A stretch of 64,000 nucleotides of DNA, taken from assembly GCA_004009845.1 (NCBI GenBank), contig RMBW01000017.1, forward strand, positions 186,001 to 250,000. The letters are read 5' to 3'. The notes beneath the pieces are model-generated. The model was given only the letters and a program-made list of their open reading frames with translations, had not been told where the DNA came from and did no database searches. The position numbers were made by a program, and so were the translations under genes. The stretch is from Davidsoniella eucalypti. Its lineage: Eukaryota; Ascomycota; Sordariomycetes; Microascales; Ceratocystidaceae. Of the stretch, positions 47,601-57,726 are shown one piece after another (the stretch's first letter is position 1; every line of letters starts with the position of its first letter).

Positions 47601-49310
47601 GGGGACACATGGCTGAAGAGATTTTGCGAAATTCCTCTACGGCGGTGCTTAATCGAGTCACAAGCTCATGTTTGCCCTTAGCGTCTCCTTGTATGGCGAT
47701 GCCTAGTTGTGAGACATCAATATGCGCCATTTGCTTAATCTTAGCCTCTAAGACCCTGTCATATGGTCTTTTCAGGGCACACAGGCGAGGGAAGAGCAGA
47801 TGATGAACGTTTTCTGTGACATAGCGCTCGATGAGCTTGTCCACATCGGACGCCACCAAGGTTGTCGTGCTGTTGATCATGGCAAAGTTTTGCTTATCAA
47901 CACTGCGAAAAAGCTCAAGGGCCGTAGATATAGCAGTTTCTAAAGATGCGCGCAAAAGGTCCTCGTCGTCCTCCGCATAGAAGTTTTCAGTGACTGGGAG
48001 CGCATTCTCCCTCGGCCGAGTATGCAGATCTTCTGTTTCGCCATTTCCTACGGCTGGCGATGCTATCGTTGGATCAGTGCCATTGAGGCGCCGTGCTGAA
48101 GCATTGCTGTTCGTGCGCACCCGGTTCACGGCCCTGACAAACTGGCTCTCCGGCTCGGGATCTGGAATAACGTCGGAAGAAGGCGGTGGTGGGAGTGGTT
48201 TTTCGAGAACATTTCGGAATTCATTGAACATCTTCTCGAGGCCTAGCTGCATCTGTTTAGCCACGGCTGGAAAGTTGTTAAGCAGGTCATGGAATGACTT
48301 GATTTGCTTCTTCTTGCGGGCAAAGTTAATGGCGGAGGGAGACGATGACGACACAATTTTGGAGTCTGATAACTCGCCATGGTCTGCCGCGTCGATGGAC
48401 GCCGATAAGGCGCGAGCAGCTGCAGTGCGCTGCCGAACGTTGTGGCGCTGTCCCATACCGGTAGAGAACACGGCAGGTATCACGGGGACCTCTTGCCAAG
48501 TACCGACCAATGGGCGCGAGATGTAGTAGATGAGCCATTGTCGCGAGTCGAAGTTATCGGCGTACCACAGCATATCATGCATGATCTGGGCTTCATTGGT
48601 AGTTTTAAAGCCTATATAAAGCGAAACAAGCAAAGAAAGAAGAGGTGCAAGTTAGTGTCTGGGACAATCACATGCCGGGAATGGGTATGTAGTTCAGTTA
48701 TATAAGATAAGTAAACGGTACCTTTATTTGTGTAGACGACATTTTCACGGATGATGACGCTGCGGTTGTTGATTGTGGAATATGACCTTGGTTTTCCGCG
48801 AGATTCCCTAATATTCTGTTGGATAGAAGTATCTTTGGGATCTTTCCCGCCTATATTGATGCCTCCGGTCTGTATGCGAAGCACGTGGCTTGCTATAAAC
48901 TCCTCGGACGTGATGAAGCCCGGGGTTGAGGTAGAGTTGACCTCCCTCCAGTTAAGCAGGTAATCGGTGGTCGGGACTAGCAAGACATGCTTATTGGGAT
49001 CGGAGCATTGCTGTGGCAGGCTACTCTTAAAGAAGGCAGCAATAAAAGGGTTGAGAGGCTGCATGTTTCCAGGGCAGGAGAACGAAGCTGACTGCGACAG
49101 CGGCGGCGCTGAGGTTTGTGGAACGACGTCAGACGGGCAGAAAGATATAATGTATGTACTGTCATTCGACCAAAGGCGTAGATTTGTTGTTTCTTGGAAG
49201 AGTTCGCCGTCGATCGGGCGTTGTTTGAAGGGATCGCGATGGTGAGGTGCGTCAGGTGGGAAGGGTGTCGGCGTATCTCGAAATATTATGCGTGACTGTA
49301 GCGCTATCAC
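44622..49310 (-). CDS. VRL1: VRL1/VARP-like endosomal protein: VPS9 GEF, ankyrin repeats, PX and BAR domains
   Basis: Predicted 1497 aa in three exons: 49310-48722, 48611-45432 and 45346-44622. Introns 48721-48612 and 45431-45347 are GT-AG, and phases close. VPS9 domain at about residues 440-630, with the core NADTLVSLLLFVVIRAQVKN and GEMGYALSTFEAVLAYL (the Asp and Tyr characteristic of Rab5-family exchange factors). Ankyrin repeats at about 805-1055 (for example NRGNTLLHII and FTPLMLASKYGRYDTIRVLY). PX domain at about 1070-1190, ending DWFLHVMLNHPTLATHEMLW. A C-terminal BAR-like helical region follows (about 1190-1450). This order is that of yeast Vrl1, which pairs with Vin1 in the VINE sorting-nexin complex on endosomes; animal VARP shares VPS9 and ankyrin repeats. 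It probably activates a Rab5-type GTPase and shapes endosomal tubules. It is longer than the roughly 1090-aa yeast protein. Confidence 0.9.
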
Positions 49311-50779
49311 TTGTAACTAATGCTGAGCTGATGCTGCTAGTAATAGCGGCGATGACGGTAGTAGGTTCGTAAGCAGGTAGAACGTCGCCAGGGAAGCCAA
49401 GCTCCTAGAAGGGGCCCTTAAGAGTCGGTGTGTGCGCCTATACAAGCTGTGTAGTCCATGCAGGCTAAACAGACTATATACAGGGCTATTTAGGCGGCAG
49501 TATTGTGAGCAAAGTGACAGCGCCTGGTGTGAAATGGTAATGATAGGAAGTCGTCGAGAAGTGTAGATCAGGGCAAAAAAGAGTTCGATTTCGCTATGCA
49601 GATGTCACGAAAAAAGCCACGGGCTAGTCAAGAAGCGAGCAACAAAGCGTAATAAAAATAAAACGGAAAAATAAAAAGCTGGTTTTCTAGGCATGAAGCA
49701 GAATCAGGGTCAGCGACGACTCACTTCTCACTTTGTAATGTCGCACATACCAATAGCAATTAAGCAAAATACAAACGATATACAATTCTAGTATAGTAGC
49801 AAGGTACTCGAACGAAACCAAGAAGACGTTCGGCAGGGGCTCCGTTAGTTCCAGGCGAAATAGGTCGCAGTAGGAATGGAACACAGGCGGCTCTCTAGGA
49901 ACAACAGAGGAACAAACTCAGCAGAAGCAAATGTACCAGAGCAAGAAATTCAGTAGAAGCAAAATGCACCAGAGCTCAGGGCCAATAAACGCGGATGGAT
50001 GGGATTCGAAATTGGAGGTTTAGGGTTTCAGCAATGGACAAAGCAGGCAAAGGGACCAATGTCATAGCATAGCAAAAGCAAGGCCTTAGCAGAAAAAACA
50101 CCATTAGTTGGTAGCTCGGAATATCGTTTGATGATTCCTGGCAAGGTCGACAATCAATGTACAAAATAAGCACAGCGATCGCCGCAATGATGGGATCAAA
50201 ACATTGTTGATAACGTGTGATGATAAAAACAGCGTGGTCTTTTGAGATTCTTTCTATAACTATTATTTTCTATTCATTGTGCATAATCAACGGCAGTTGC
50301 GGAACAAATAGCTCTAAAAAAGCACTTACTACAGCTACCAAACATGTTCAATAAAGATTCAAGCTTCGAACTTCGAGCTTAAAGCTTAGACCCTAGTCGA
50401 ACCATTATCTATCGGACAAAGCCCCACTTCAACGTTTTGAGGTCAGGGTTAGGGTCATAGGCATTATGGGTTATCAGAGATGAAAAGGTATTTTCGTGTA
50501 TCGCATTAAAGTGGTCAGTTGACTAAGTAGAAAAACACCAGCAATGGCATTTCCGCCCTGCTTTTGACAGAGGGAGCACTCTATCCAGATCCAGGTACAT
50601 CCCGCCCTCTAAATATTATATATCGTCGGTGCCCTGCAATCTAAACGATTGCAGGCTCGTTTCATCAACAAAAGCAATAGCTTTGCCTTTCGATTTTCGT
50701 CTGACTCGTAGTAGTCTTGGTGTTCATTAGCCATTTCTATTCTCTCCCCGCTCCTTACTATGTATCATGCTGTTTATGA
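49311..50779. other. Intergenic, about 1.5 kb
   Basis: Upstream of the VRL1-like gene (left) and downstream of the small membrane-protein gene (right). No further gene or repeat family was recognised. Confidence 0.55.
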
Positions 50780-51301
50780 TCAAGTCCGAGGCTGATTCTC
50801 GACAGGAGAAGTATTGGTCTGATGCAACGGGGCACTTCCGGTCTGTGATGTAGTGTTTGCAGCCGTTGAGCTCAGATCGACAGCTGAGTACACTGGTGGT
50901 GGCGTCTCATTGCCTTCTCTAGGAGGCACAGTAGTGGTAGTAGTAGAAGGTCCGTTGCGAGTCCGGACTAGCTGTGGGAAGATGCTCAGTCGACGGAGGC
51001 TACGCTGCTTTCTTTGGGCCGGTGCCGCAGCGGCTGAAGTCTGGGCGGACTCTGTGTTGGTCTTTGAATTTGCGCGTTCGGCATTGATTCTTCTCTGGCG
51101 TTTGATGAACAGGATGGCCATGAGGACAATGAACAGGGCGAAGAAAGAGCCGAGTGTAATTCCAATGATCTGCCGCACGCTAAGGTCGGAGTTAGATACC
51201 GTGATGGTGCGAAGAGTGTCAAACCCGGATTCATCATCGTCGTCATCGTCATCGTCGTCGTCACGCAGACGGAGGATAGAGCTTATGTATAGCGGTGGCA
51301 T
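50780..51301 (-). CDS. Small single-pass membrane protein with PPxY motif
   Basis: 173 aa, single exon. A run of ten Asp (residues 14-23) leads into a hydrophobic helix at about residues 45-66 (IIGITLGSFFALFIVLMAIL), followed at once by basic residues KRQRR, as expected for a stop-transfer with the C-terminus in the cytosol. The tail is Ser/Thr/Ala/Pro-rich and contains P135-P136-V137-Y138, a PPxY motif of the kind bound by WW domains of Rsp5/Nedd4-type ubiquitin ligases. Fungal Rsp5 adaptors and cargoes often have this layout. I do not recognise an orthologue, and there is no cleavable signal peptide. The function is unknown; an Rsp5-linked role is inference only. Confidence 0.65.
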   Translation of the reverse strand: MPPLYISSILRLRDDDDDDDDDDESGFDTLRTITVSNSDLSVRQIIGITLGSFFALFIVLMAILFIKRQRRINAERANSKTNTESAQTSAAAAPAQRKQRSLRRLSIFPQLVRTRNGPSTTTTTVPPREGNETPPPVYSAVDLSSTAANTTSQTGSAPLHQTNTSPVENQPRT

Positions 51302-52427
51302 GGTGATAGCAAAGAATGGTAGAGCCCGAAGTATATAAGCAGATCAGTATGGATAACTATGTTACTAGAACTATTGCTCGGGCCAGGAACTGGAGTGTAT
51401 CAAAGTATGATTCCTAATATGTGAGGATAGTGCGGATGGTGTAAAACAAGGCCCTAGTACAAAGAAGGCGGACGATTGGTTTCTTATATTGACCAGAACA
51501 CGGACTAGGGAACAAGAGAGCGGATGTCAGACTGATATGGAAATCCGTGGTGAGCCCAACAGCGACTCCCACTGTATTTGACTGTTTCTCGTCTTGCCTC
51601 TTTATTTATATCAGGCCAGCTTAATCGGCTGCTTGTTCAACAGCCCCCAATGGCCAGCCAAATCATGTCTCGTTTCTATGTATGTAGCTTGCCGTTGTAC
51701 AACGGCTGCGCCCTCTTATTTTTTTATGTTTATTGCTTTTTATTCTCCTCCTTGATATTCTTTTTCTTATTTTGATACCCTTTCCCCCTCAATGATGCTG
51801 CCGTGTATCACATTGTCCCTCCCTTTGGCTGCACACATTTGCCACGGTACCTATTCTTCTGGGCAGAGCTTCCTGCCGTCGATCGTTGGCCTGTTCGGGG
51901 ATATGTTTCGTTTCGTATAAAGTTTATCAGTCGTAATTGTAGTTCCTAGTCCTGCCAACAAGGCCTCCGATATCGAGCTGGTGGCTGTCTGAGAGCCTAA
52001 CCTTCTTTTTGTTATTTTAGTAGCCTGTTTATTCTTTGTTTCGGGCTCTTTGTCTCTATTCCTTTAGCTTGATTCCATTTGTTGATGTCTTTATTTGGCT
52101 GCTTTGTCTCTTTGACGCTTACTCTGGCAGCATGGCTTAGATGACCAAAGATATATTTTCACATCGGAAAACCAGCTATCTAGCGGTTCAGTAGGCTTAC
52201 AACGAGCCCGATCCCACTGTCCTTCAAGGATCCGTACTATATGGTCGTACGCTATATATGTATGTATACATTGTTCGATCCTAGCAGGGCTCTAGGGCGT
52301 TTGTGATGCTTGCGATGTGTGAATTTGTTACTCATGGCAGTGATGCGATCCACCTGTGAATTCCAAGTATGTAGTAGACACGATACAAACGCTACTTCGT
52401 CTCAATTTTCCTACTAACAGGCGCACG
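51302..52427. other. Intergenic upstream of the small membrane-protein gene
   Basis: About 1.1 kb with pyrimidine-rich plus-strand tracts (51710-51790 and around 52010-52110). The left part should be the promoter of the minus-strand gene. No other gene was seen. Confidence 0.5.
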
Positions 52428-52496
52428 GCCAAGATAGGCTTTTCTTTTTTTTTTTTTTTAATTCATTTATCTTATGGAGCTAAGCCAAGATAGGCT
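52428..52496 (-). mobile_element. Very short 3'-end retro-insertion, family S copy 3 (43 bp)
   Basis: The perfect direct repeat GCCAAGATAGGCT at 52428-52440 and 52484-52496 flanks a 43 bp insert. On the minus strand the insert reads TTAGCTCCATAAGATAAATG, AATT, then an A tract broken by one G. Only about 24 bp of non-tail element sequence is left. Confidence 0.88.
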
Positions 52497-53061
52497 AAAC
52501 AGCGCGGAAATACGCTCCAGCGAAAGGGTGACTGCATCAGGGATTGGCGCTGTAAGGGAAGCCAATACAGCGCAATAAATGGTTGGCTAGGGCTTGTTCT
52601 TGTATGGCATATGTACATATATATAGATGCCAAGCCCTGTACCTACTAACAAAAAACGAACAAAAAGTCTCTTGATTAGCGAGAAAAGAAAAGATTGGTT
52701 CTTTGCTTGATCGCCTTGATTTGACCTATCTGTCAGATAGGCAACCTGACCAGATAGTCAGATGGTAAGCACAAGCATAACCAACGCATATGACTGTGCC
52801 GTCATGGAGCATATAGATACATACAAAAAATACGTACATCACACCAAGTAAGAACCGAATGTTGTCCTACTACAACCTGAAAGTACTGTACTAGGTCCTT
52901 TGGTTTCTTAATTATACTCTAAAGCTCCTTTGAATAGCCGAAACTAGCGTATTTTTAGGGGGTTACGCCAACAATGTCAGTAGCAAATCAGAACTAGAAG
53001 TCGCTAGCTTCGGCGTCATGTTGAAACAAACTTCACACTAGGCTGAATTCTCTTGGGGGCT
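52497..53061. other. Intergenic between two micro-insertions
   Basis: About 565 bp with no gene or RNA signal recognised. Confidence 0.5.
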
Positions 53062-53119
53062 TTAGCTTGGAGATATTTATTTATTTATCATTTTACGTCT
53101 TTATGTTAGCTTGGAGATA
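53062..53119 (-). mobile_element. Very short retro-insertion, family R copy 3 (30 bp)
   Basis: TTAGCTTGGAGATA at 53062-53075 and 53106-53119 flanks an insert of only 30 bp (53076-53105). On the minus strand it reads CATAAAGACGTAAAATGATA followed by AATAAATAAA, the exact 3' end and tail type of the family R copies at 32.3 and 37.8 kb. Confidence 0.88.
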
Positions 53120-53387
53120 AGAAGAAAGAAGCAATGAAAACTTGGGTGAAAGTTGAAAGGAGTATATTCAAGTACGCCAGTATAGGGTTAATAGGGTTAG
53201 TCACTTGCTGTACTTCACACATCATTCACACTCACCTCTACGCAATACTGCTCATGGCTATTCAATCTTCATCTAGACTTTTTACGGCCTCCAGCAGAAA
53301 GGTACACACTCTTCTACGCCGGTATGACTAATCTTAACCATGTGCGCTACAAACTGAGATAGTCGTAGTTGCTGCTATATATGATAG

Positions 53388-53398
53388 TATATATATAA
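53388..53398 (+). promoter_or_regulatory. TATA-box candidate
   Basis: AGTATATATATAAGC lies about 125 bp before the preferred ATG at 53520. Its position makes the in-frame ATG at 53430 too close to the likely transcription start, which supports 53520 as the translation start. Confidence 0.45.
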
Positions 53399-53519
53399 GC
53401 ATAAACAAATGCATTAATAGAGCCTATATATGCTAGCACAAGACGAACCGACACATATCGTTCAGTGTTTTTCAATCTTGACACCAAGACGACCAACTAC
53501 AGGCTATTTTCTATCTACC

Positions 53520-54809
53520 ATGGGTGGAAATGCCTTCGAGTCCCTATGGACTCCACGTATGCCTCGGCCGGTCTATCTGAACGTCCGCACTAAGATCCAA
53601 AACCAACTACTAGAGCTTTTTGACCAAGTCGAGACCCCGATCGATGGTCCGGGAAAGACTGACTATGGCGACATTGACATTGCCGTCAGCGGTCCTAAAC
53701 AAAATCCTGAAGTTCCTGCTGTCAATCATGTCTCGTCTATGCGAGATCTCTTAAACACCGAGGGCTTTAACCTGCATGCACAGACCGACTCAGCCAACTT
53801 TGCCGTTCCATGGCCTGCCGAGTTTGATGTCCCGAAATGCCCAAACGAAGTCCAGCAGTCGGAAAAGAAGCAGAAGGATCCAGTCACCGGCCAACCCAAA
53901 GTCTGCATTCAAGTGGACATCTGCATCCGTGAGCCCGCCAAGTTTCGGTGGCATCTGTTCCGCCATTCTCACGGCGACATGTGGAACATGGTTGGATCGC
54001 TGATCCGTCCGTTTGGTCTCACTTATGACGACAAGGGCCTATATCTGCGCGTTCCCGAGATCGAGCCGTATAATCGCAAGCTCAGCAAAGTTTTTGTGTC
54101 CGACAACATGTCTGCTGTGCTGCAGTTTTTGGGCATGCCTATCGCAGGCCCAGTTTGGGATGCCCCGTTAGACACTGAGGAAGAGCTGTTTGAGCTGGTT
54201 ACTTCGTGCCACATGTTCTATGTCGATCCCGAACGTGACGACAGTGAAGACTTCGGTGCGCTTCCAAAGGTCGACCAGAAGCGTACTCGTGGCCGCTCAT
54301 GCTTTTCGAACTGGATCAACAACTTCTTCCCCAGATGTCGTAAACAAGGCCGTTTCAGCACCCGACGCGTCAACCGCACTGATTATCCAGAGTGTGTCTT
54401 CCAGTTCTTTGGTGAGCCCGTGCGCGTTGAGTACGAGCGCCGCAAGACGGAGTTTCTCGATCAGCGCGCCCGTGAAGAATGGGGACGGCGGTTCAAGGAG
54501 CACTTGAAGGCCCAGGACCTCAACGGCATGGTCTATGGCGTCCTGACTAAGCGCTATAAACGGATCCTGCTACACAACGACCTATCGTACGAGACGTTGG
54601 GCGTGACTGTCCCGAAAATACTGAGGGATACGCCAGTATGGGAGTGGAAAGAGGAAGATATATGGGCTTTCATGGATAGTACGCAAGCATTATTGACTCC
54701 AGTCATGGCGAGCAAGTCGGTCAAAAGCGTCGCCATATGTCCGCCTTCACAGTCCGACCTGCCAGATGCTTCTGTACCACCAGACCAAGTTCCAGCCACA
54801 AGCAATTAA
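53520..54809 (+). CDS. Fungal protein with nucleotidyltransferase-like signature, function unknown
   Basis: Single exon, 429 aa from the ATG at 53520 (good context TACCATGGG; protein MGGNAFESLWTPRMP). An in-frame ATG at 53430 would add 30 residues, but it lies very close to a TATA-like box and the extension looks unlike coding. Near the N-terminus, KTDYGDIDIAVSGP (residues 47-60, Asp51 and Asp53) resembles the G-x-D-x-D active-site signature of the nucleotidyltransferase fold, and VCIQVDICI about 80 residues later could supply the third carboxylate strand. The middle contains RWHLFRHSHGDMWNMVGSLI and a C-terminal WEWKEEDIWAFMDST. I recall similar uncharacterised proteins in filamentous ascomycetes. 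No substrate can be suggested; the fold assignment is inference. Confidence 0.78.
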   Translation: MGGNAFESLWTPRMPRPVYLNVRTKIQNQLLELFDQVETPIDGPGKTDYGDIDIAVSGPKQNPEVPAVNHVSSMRDLLNTEGFNLHAQTDSANFAVPWPAEFDVPKCPNEVQQSEKKQKDPVTGQPKVCIQVDICIREPAKFRWHLFRHSHGDMWNMVGSLIRPFGLTYDDKGLYLRVPEIEPYNRKLSKVFVSDNMSAVLQFLGMPIAGPVWDAPLDTEEELFELVTSCHMFYVDPERDDSEDFGALPKVDQKRTRGRSCFSNWINNFFPRCRKQGRFSTRRVNRTDYPECVFQFFGEPVRVEYERRKTEFLDQRAREEWGRRFKEHLKAQDLNGMVYGVLTKRYKRILLHNDLSYETLGVTVPKILRDTPVWEWKEEDIWAFMDSTQALLTPVMASKSVKSVAICPPSQSDLPDASVPPDQVPATSN

Positions 54810-55133
54810 TCAGCTAGATAGGATAGTATTCAAAAAAAAAACGTTGCCGCAAAGCCCATTCCTACTATATGATGAATCACACAATACATCTACCTAGATA
54901 TGGCAAGTCAATCAATCCTGTAGTGTTTTCTCCCGTAGTGTGAATAATAGAGAGCTTCATGAGTGACCACCAGTCAAAGTTCATCCGACATCTCTCTCCA
55001 TGTCCATATAAAAAGCAGGAGTGAAGCCAGACTGGCAACTGCCGTGCGAGAGACAAGAACTTGCTCGGCCGACCTTTCCTTCCTATATTGAAGCCAGGCA
55101 ACTGATTCTATTGATGTTTATCCTGCAGCTACA
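54810..55133. other. Intergenic, with TATA candidate for the next gene
   Basis: 324 bp. CCATATAAAAAGC at about 55001-55013 is a good TATA-box candidate, roughly 125 bp before the ATG at 55134. Confidence 0.5.
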
Positions 55134-56060
55134 ATGTATCTAACAAACTTTACCCAGATCAACGATGTCCTGGAAGAGATCATCATCAGTGACTCTACCA
55201 ACGGCTTCGATTTCCAATCCAAAGCTATCGATAGCAAGGAACGACAAAGACGATCATCTTCTCCTTCGTCTCCCAAACCATCAAAGACGAAATCGAAGTC
55301 TTACGACCACCGAAACATACCCGACTCAGCGCTAGCCAAGGCCAACAAACGAAGTCTCAAGAGCTGTCTTCGCAGTACAAAACCCAACAGCAGTAAGATG
55401 TTCGAACGAGGCAATCCGAGGCCGTCTTGTGACGACCATTCAGACATTATCGATGGTGGACTTGTCGTCAATGCCATCCTTCTACATTGTCACGGCGCGC
55501 GTGCTCGTGCTAATCGGGCATATACGGCTGCCCTCGCCGCTCAAGAGCGGGCACGTGTTCTCGCCGAGCAGGTACGCTGCAGCGAGGGACCACGTCCATC
55601 TCCCCCCTCGCGACACCGGCCACAGCCACGCCAGCAGCGGCCCTCACAGCAGCAACAGCAGGAAGAAGAATTTGCCTGGGAACATCTCTTTGACGTACCG
55701 ACGTTTGCCGAGGACGCAGCCGCGGGCCGTAAGCCCTTGTTGAACACGATTTTCCCGTTTGAATCGTTAGACCGCGATCGGATTATTAAGTTCATGGTCA
55801 GGTTCTCGGCTTTGGAGACGTACCTGGATGGTGGCTTGGATGTACGCAGCAACGAAAGGGCAATGCGTTGTGCAAAGGAGACACTGGAGATGTTGTATTA
55901 TGCTCTGATTGTTCGTCGGTGCAAAGATGTGGCACGGGCTATCCGTTTGGAATCTTTCCACATGAACCCCGGAGAGGGAGGTGGACGCAGTGGTGAGCGC
56001 ACGCTGCGTTATTGCTGTCGTATCTGGACGGACGAAGGTAGTGAAGACGAAGACTCATAG
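55134..56060 (+). CDS. Hypothetical protein with low-complexity N-half
   Basis: 308 aa, single exon. Residues 35-100 are Ser/Lys/Arg-rich (RRSSSPSSPKPSKTKSKS). An Ala/Arg-rich, probably helical segment follows (GARARANRAYTAALAAQERARVLAEQ with Pro and Gln tracts after it, including a Q5 run). The C-terminal 130 residues look folded: FAWEHLFDVPTFAEDAAAGR, then DRDRIIKFMVRFSALETYLD, then RAMRCAKETLEMLYYALIVR and a final RTLRYCCRIW. I see no known motif or signal peptide. Support comes from coding-like composition, a TATA-like box upstream and a position among real genes. The function is unknown. Confidence 0.68.
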   Translation: MYLTNFTQINDVLEEIIISDSTNGFDFQSKAIDSKERQRRSSSPSSPKPSKTKSKSYDHRNIPDSALAKANKRSLKSCLRSTKPNSSKMFERGNPRPSCDDHSDIIDGGLVVNAILLHCHGARARANRAYTAALAAQERARVLAEQVRCSEGPRPSPPSRHRPQPRQQRPSQQQQQEEEFAWEHLFDVPTFAEDAAAGRKPLLNTIFPFESLDRDRIIKFMVRFSALETYLDGGLDVRSNERAMRCAKETLEMLYYALIVRRCKDVARAIRLESFHMNPGEGGGRSGERTLRYCCRIWTDEGSEDEDS

Positions 56061-56316
56061 ACAAGAGTAGTGGTCCACCACTCTTCCGACTATTGGATTA
56101 CAAGGAAGTGATATTGAAGATTTGGTTTTGGATATGATAGATCCCGAGACACCAATATAATCAAAGAATGGGAAGTTTTTAACTGTGCCTTTTGTCGTTT
56201 ATGTGAACTCTACTTTTGTTTACCTAGTTGATTATCTGTGGCCATTTATATGCCTATTCCCATCGTCAACTGATTATCTCTCCACTAGTCAGACATCCCA
56301 TCATCACTATTCCCTC

Positions 56317-57040
56317 TTAATCAATCGTTAAGTTCCACAGACCATCGCCTAGGCAATGCGCATCCTCGACCACCGGGCCCTTTCCTTTCTCTTTAACGTC
56401 CTTTGTCGAGGCTACCAACACACCGACCGCACACGCCGATTCCTTCCCTTCAGCCATGATCACGACCGGCTCACCCTTTTCCAGTTCCCTTGACCAACGG
56501 CCATCGACAGCTCTCTCACCCTTCTCCGCATTATCATCCAACGGCTCTGGCAGACGGCCACCGGGGCTGGTCAAGCCAGGAGCCATGAGGGTAGCACCTG
56601 ACATGACGAAGCGAATAGCGCCACGATCGATTCGTAGGCTCGGAAAAGCGTCGGGGAAGCGATGGACGAGGCGTAGATGCGGTAGAAGGGGCGTTCCGGG
56701 CAGATCACTCTGGAAGAAGAGAGGAACACCGTTGAATACGTAGAGCACGGTGCGATCGGGCAGCTTGACGCTTTCGAGAGAACCCTTTTTGGAGAAAATG
56801 GCGTCTCCGTATGGCGCAAGGAGTGGGTAGGTAGCTAGCAAGGACTGGCGCAGACCGCGTTGCACCGATGACTTGAGCTTTTGCTTCGGCGCGGCGGTGA
56901 TACTGTTTTACGAAGAAAATGAAGAGTTAGTGATTTTGTTTTGATTCAAGGTTAGCCTAGGTTCGGAGATCGAGGCGATCTTAAAGCTTTTAACGGGGGT
57001 ATATTCCGGCGGGCAGGTATTTGTACTCTTTCTTGAACAT
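56317..57040 (-). CDS. TMA20: TMA20/MCT-1-like PUA-domain translation factor
   Basis: Predicted 199 aa. Exon 1 is 57040-57027 (14 nt, MFKKD shared across the junction), the intron is 57026-56903 (GTACAA...ACAG), and exon 2 is 56902-56317. The result, MFKKDITAAPKQKLKSSVQRGLRQSLL, is the usual start of Tma20/MCT-1. The N-terminal pre-PUA half (YVFNGVPLFFQSD, LPHLRLVHRFPD) is followed by the PUA domain (GAIRFVMSGATLMAPGLTSP, EPVVIMAEGKESACAVGVLV, DAHCLGDGLWNL). Tma20 works with Tma22 (DENR) in releasing deacylated tRNA and recycling 40S subunits after termination. The length matches the family. The insert between GLTSP and GEPVVIM (Pro/Glu-rich, with EPLDDNAEKGERAVDG) is slightly longer than usual, as often in filamentous fungi. 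Confidence 0.92.
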
Positions 57041-57726
57041 TGCGGCGGTTAGATCGGCGCTTTATAAGGCGATTAGGTTTGATGCGATAGTTTAATATTA
57101 CGAAGACGTTAAAAGATATCAACGAGCAAGTGATGTTGAGGTGAGGGATGAATAGAACTAAATATCAAAAGAATAGAAGAATGCAAATTCTTAGGAGCAA
57201 GCGGATTTTGTACAAAGCTCTGAGCAAACAAGCTACAAAAATATCGTGAACCTGACGAGGCTATATTCAATCTAGGCGCGGTCAAGCATAGCACAATAGA
57301 GAAACTATTAGGGTTTACGACTATAGCCTCAGCTTCTTCTTTGTCAAACAAACTGCAAACAGTGTTTCAATATGTTGATTTCTAGTGATATTACGGCGCC
57401 TAAAACCTCGAGTACGCACTGTAAAAAACAGGCTTACCAAGAAGATAGCAGTGACGTCGAGGGAAAATTTCAGCCCCTCGTCTCGATCAGGAAGGCGGGG
57501 TTGTTTTCTTTTATGGAGGGATAGCTAAAAGATAGCTAGCTTTCTTTCTCCTACAATTCTCTGGTTAGGGTTAGTCCTCGAAAGTAAACAAAACAATAGC
57601 ACCCATTAAATTCACGGCTATATTGTGGTACAAAGAGTCCGACTATATGCGATATTATTGATTTAGTTGCTAAGTACAGAAGTTCAAAAAGGTCAATTGC
57701 TTGAAGCTCTACCAAAATAACAGAGC
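57041..57726. other. Intergenic, about 0.7 kb
   Basis: TMA20 promoter region (left) and the 3' side of the inhibitor gene (right). No other feature was seen. Confidence 0.55.

Noticed and set aside
47990..48526. Plus-strand frame of 178 codons
   Set aside because: Antisense of the VRL1-like gene.
53430..53519. Upstream in-frame ATG adding 30 residues to the nucleotidyltransferase-like protein
   Set aside because: Too close to the TATA-like box; the extension does not look conserved, and the ATG at 53520 has better context.
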